The notes under the pieces are model-generated. The model saw only the letters and a program-made list of their open reading frames with translations. It did not search any database and was not told where the DNA came from. From positions 1-7,177 of the forward strand of contig CADCTM010000868.1 in assembly GCA_902805485.1 (NCBI GenBank): a stretch of DNA of 7,177 bases. The letters run 5' to 3'. Below, piece by piece: positions 5,505 through 7,177 of the stretch (within the stretch, counting starts at the first letter, position 1; each line of letters begins with the position of its first letter). A program made the translations under genes and the position numbers. Origin of the DNA: an uncultured Coleofasciculus sp. (lineage in GTDB: Bacteria; Cyanobacteriota; Cyanobacteriia; Cyanobacteriales; Coleofasciculaceae).

Positions 5505-7177
5505 ATGATGATTAAAAAACCTGCCCGCGAAGCCCCCGCGTCCTCTTTAGAGTGCCAAGCTAACGCCTCCCATCCCGCTGTACATAACGAGCCAGTACTT
5601 GCCGTTAAAAACATTCAAGGCAACATCATCGGCGGATTCAATAAAGACTTTCAAACTCTGCTTTTCCTAAAAATTGTTAATGTCTCAAACTTCAAAACTT
5701 GGCTATCTTCCTTAGTTCCTTTCATTGCTACCGCTGAGGAAGTTCTTGCCTTTAACCGTTTGTTCAAAGAAATCCGTAAACGACGCGGTGAATCTCGCGC
5801 GGTGCAAGCCACCTGGATTAATGTTGCTTTGTCATTCAACGCCTTGAAGCGGCTAAAAGACGATGCAGACGACTTTAACGATGAAGCCTTCAAGCAGGGA
5901 TTAGCGGCGCGATCGCATGAGCTAGGCGACCCCCTAGAGGCAAATGCTGAAGGCAACAAACACAACTGGGTTGTCGGTGGTCCGAACAATGAAGCGGATG
6001 TTGTTCTAATTATCGCTAGCGATGATCGCAATGATCTATTTGCCGAAGTTGCTCGAATTGAACAAAGCATCTACGCTGCCAGAACTGCCGAGGGTTTACC
6101 GACTCACAGTGGCGTCCAAATCATCTACAAGCAGCATGGCGCAGTCTTACCGCCACCCCTCAAGGGACACGAACACTTCGGCTTTTTGGACGGCATCTCA
6201 CAACCAGGACTGCGGGGTCGCATCTCCAATGCTCCTAATGATGTTTTAACTGCCCGACAAAATCCGGAAAACCCCAACCAGGGCAAACCCGGTCAAAATT
6301 TACTCTGGCCGGGTGAGTTTGTCTTCGGTTATCAAGGTCAAGATCCAGAAGCGGATACAATCACGACTCCTGGTGCGGTGTCTGATGCCGGACCCGAATG
6401 GGCGAAAGATGGCGCATTTTTGGTTTTCCGACGCCTCCGGCAGGATGTACCAGGTTTCCAAGCCTTCCTAGACCATACTGCCGAGCATTTTGGCATTGAC
6501 TCCAACTTGTTTGGTGCTAAGTGTGTCGGACGTTGGCCCAGTGGTGCGCCGATTATGCGGGCGCCAAAGGCGGACAACAAAGAACTTGCTGATAATGATT
6601 GCGCTAACAATAAATTTGAGTTCCGAGGCGAAGAAGGAGATGCCAAAAAGCCGGAACCTCATAAGCACTCGGAAAATGAACATGGTGAAGGGTTGTGTAA
6701 AAAAGATAACTTCCCAGAGGCAAAACCTGATCTCGAAGGATTAGTTTGCCCGTTTGCGGGTCACATTCGTAAAGCTTATCCCCGCGATGATGAATTTGAT
6801 TCAGCACCAGAAGGTGAATCCCCATTAAATAATGTGTCAACGCAGACTCATCGCTTGTTGCGTCGGGGAATTCCGTTTGGTGAGCCGTACCGTCCTTCAG
6901 ATGACCCAGAGTTTGCAGATTCAGGCGATCGCGGTTTGTTGTTCCTCGCTTACCAAACTTCTATTGTCGATCAGTTTGAGTTTGTGACAAAATTTTGGGT
7001 CAATAACCCAGACTTTAAAGAACCTGGTTCGGGATTCGACCCAATTTTAGGTCAAAACAACCAGGATGAAAATCGTGAACGTATTTTCAAGTTCACCGTT
7101 GAAAAGGACGGCAAACCCGAAACCCATGAGGTAACTTTGCGCCAGGATTGGGTTATCCCGACTGGTGGCGGTTACTT
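5505..7177 (+). CDS. DyP-type heme peroxidase, C-terminus cut by the window edge
   Basis: Dye-decolorizing peroxidase: a heme enzyme that reduces hydrogen peroxide while oxidising dyes, phenols and other donors. The frame runs 557 codons to the edge without a stop. Residues about 32-60 (VLAVKNIQGNIIGGFNKDFQ) open the first ferredoxin-like half. GFLDG at 226-230 holds the catalytic aspartate D229. H449 (STQTHRLLRRGIPFG) fits the proximal heme ligand and R476 (DRGLLFLAYQ) the distal arginine. CPFAGHIRKAYPRDD (from 415) is typical of the long class C/D group, to which the cyanobacterial enzyme AnaPX belongs. The sequence breaks at VIPTGGGY, usually followed in this family by a short C-terminal stretch, so probably few residues are missing. 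There is no Tat or Sec signal, suggesting cytoplasmic action; about 30 residues precede the conserved fold. Residues about 374-400 form a charged His/Glu/Lys loop. ATG 5505 is the first start after an in-frame TGA at 5493; ATG 5508 is an alternative, and no strong ribosome site is visible. Confidence 0.93.
   Translation, partial: MMIKKPAREAPASSLECQANASHPAVHNEPVLAVKNIQGNIIGGFNKDFQTLLFLKIVNVSNFKTWLSSLVPFIATAEEVLAFNRLFKEIRKRRGESRAVQATWINVALSFNALKRLKDDADDFNDEAFKQGLAARSHELGDPLEANAEGNKHNWVVGGPNNEADVVLIIASDDRNDLFAEVARIEQSIYAARTAEGLPTHSGVQIIYKQHGAVLPPPLKGHEHFGFLDGISQPGLRGRISNAPNDVLTARQNPENPNQGKPGQNLLWPGEFVFGYQGQDPEADTITTPGAVSDAGPEWAKDGAFLVFRRLRQDVPGFQAFLDHTAEHFGIDSNLFGAKCVGRWPSGAPIMRAPKADNKELADNDCANNKFEFRGEEGDAKKPEPHKHSENEHGEGLCKKDNFPEAKPDLEGLVCPFAGHIRKAYPRDDEFDSAPEGESPLNNVSTQTHRLLRRGIPFGEPYRPSDDPEFADSGDRGLLFLAYQTSIVDQFEFVTKFWVNNPDFKEPGSGFDPILGQNNQDENRERIFKFTVEKDGKPETHEVTLRQDWVIPTGGGY

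Noticed and set aside
5651..6070. 139-codon minus-strand frame within the peroxidase
   Set aside because: It is the shadow of the well-supported DyP frame, and its Ser/Arg-rich product has no domain features.

Overview
The window reads as chromosomal DNA from a cyanobacterium, probably filamentous. The main support is eight copies of the HIP1 octamer GCGATCGC in about 7.2 kb, which chance would almost never give. The protein sequences also look cyanobacterial, for example the DNA ligase N-terminus with ASYAYYALDNPIMEDAVYDQ, and a multi-domain periplasmic amidase. All four confident genes lie on the + strand, with no sign of phage, transposase, CRISPR, tRNA or rRNA.

Layout. Positions 1-158 are the leader of the first gene; they hold a small hairpin and perhaps the edge of an upstream gene. 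Positions 159-2216 are ligA, a complete NAD+-dependent DNA ligase with all its usual domains and a short in-frame, palindrome-rich insert just before the catalytic lysine. Positions 2217-2411 are a spacer with a strong GC-rich stem-loop (likely ligA terminator or a dispersed intergenic repeat) and a tandem GATAAAG duplication that makes the next ribosome binding site. Positions 2412-3347 are a ten-helix EamA/DMT-family permease. After a 49-base gap, 3397-5235 is a secreted zinc-dependent N-acetylmuramoyl-L-alanine amidase with Ig-like, SH3-like and AMIN-like modules before its catalytic domain. Positions 5236-5504 are a spacer with two long perfect inverted repeats. From 5505 to the window end is a DyP-type heme peroxidase, cut off just short of its C-terminus.

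The genes do not form an obvious single pathway: DNA replication/repair, small-molecule export, cell-wall remodelling and peroxide chemistry. The permease and amidase are close enough to share a transcript; the others have spacers with their own structure. I found no convincing undescribed system. The points most worth a second look are the repeat-like insert in ligA, the paired inverted repeats upstream of the peroxidase, and the His/Glu/Lys-rich loop inside the peroxidase.
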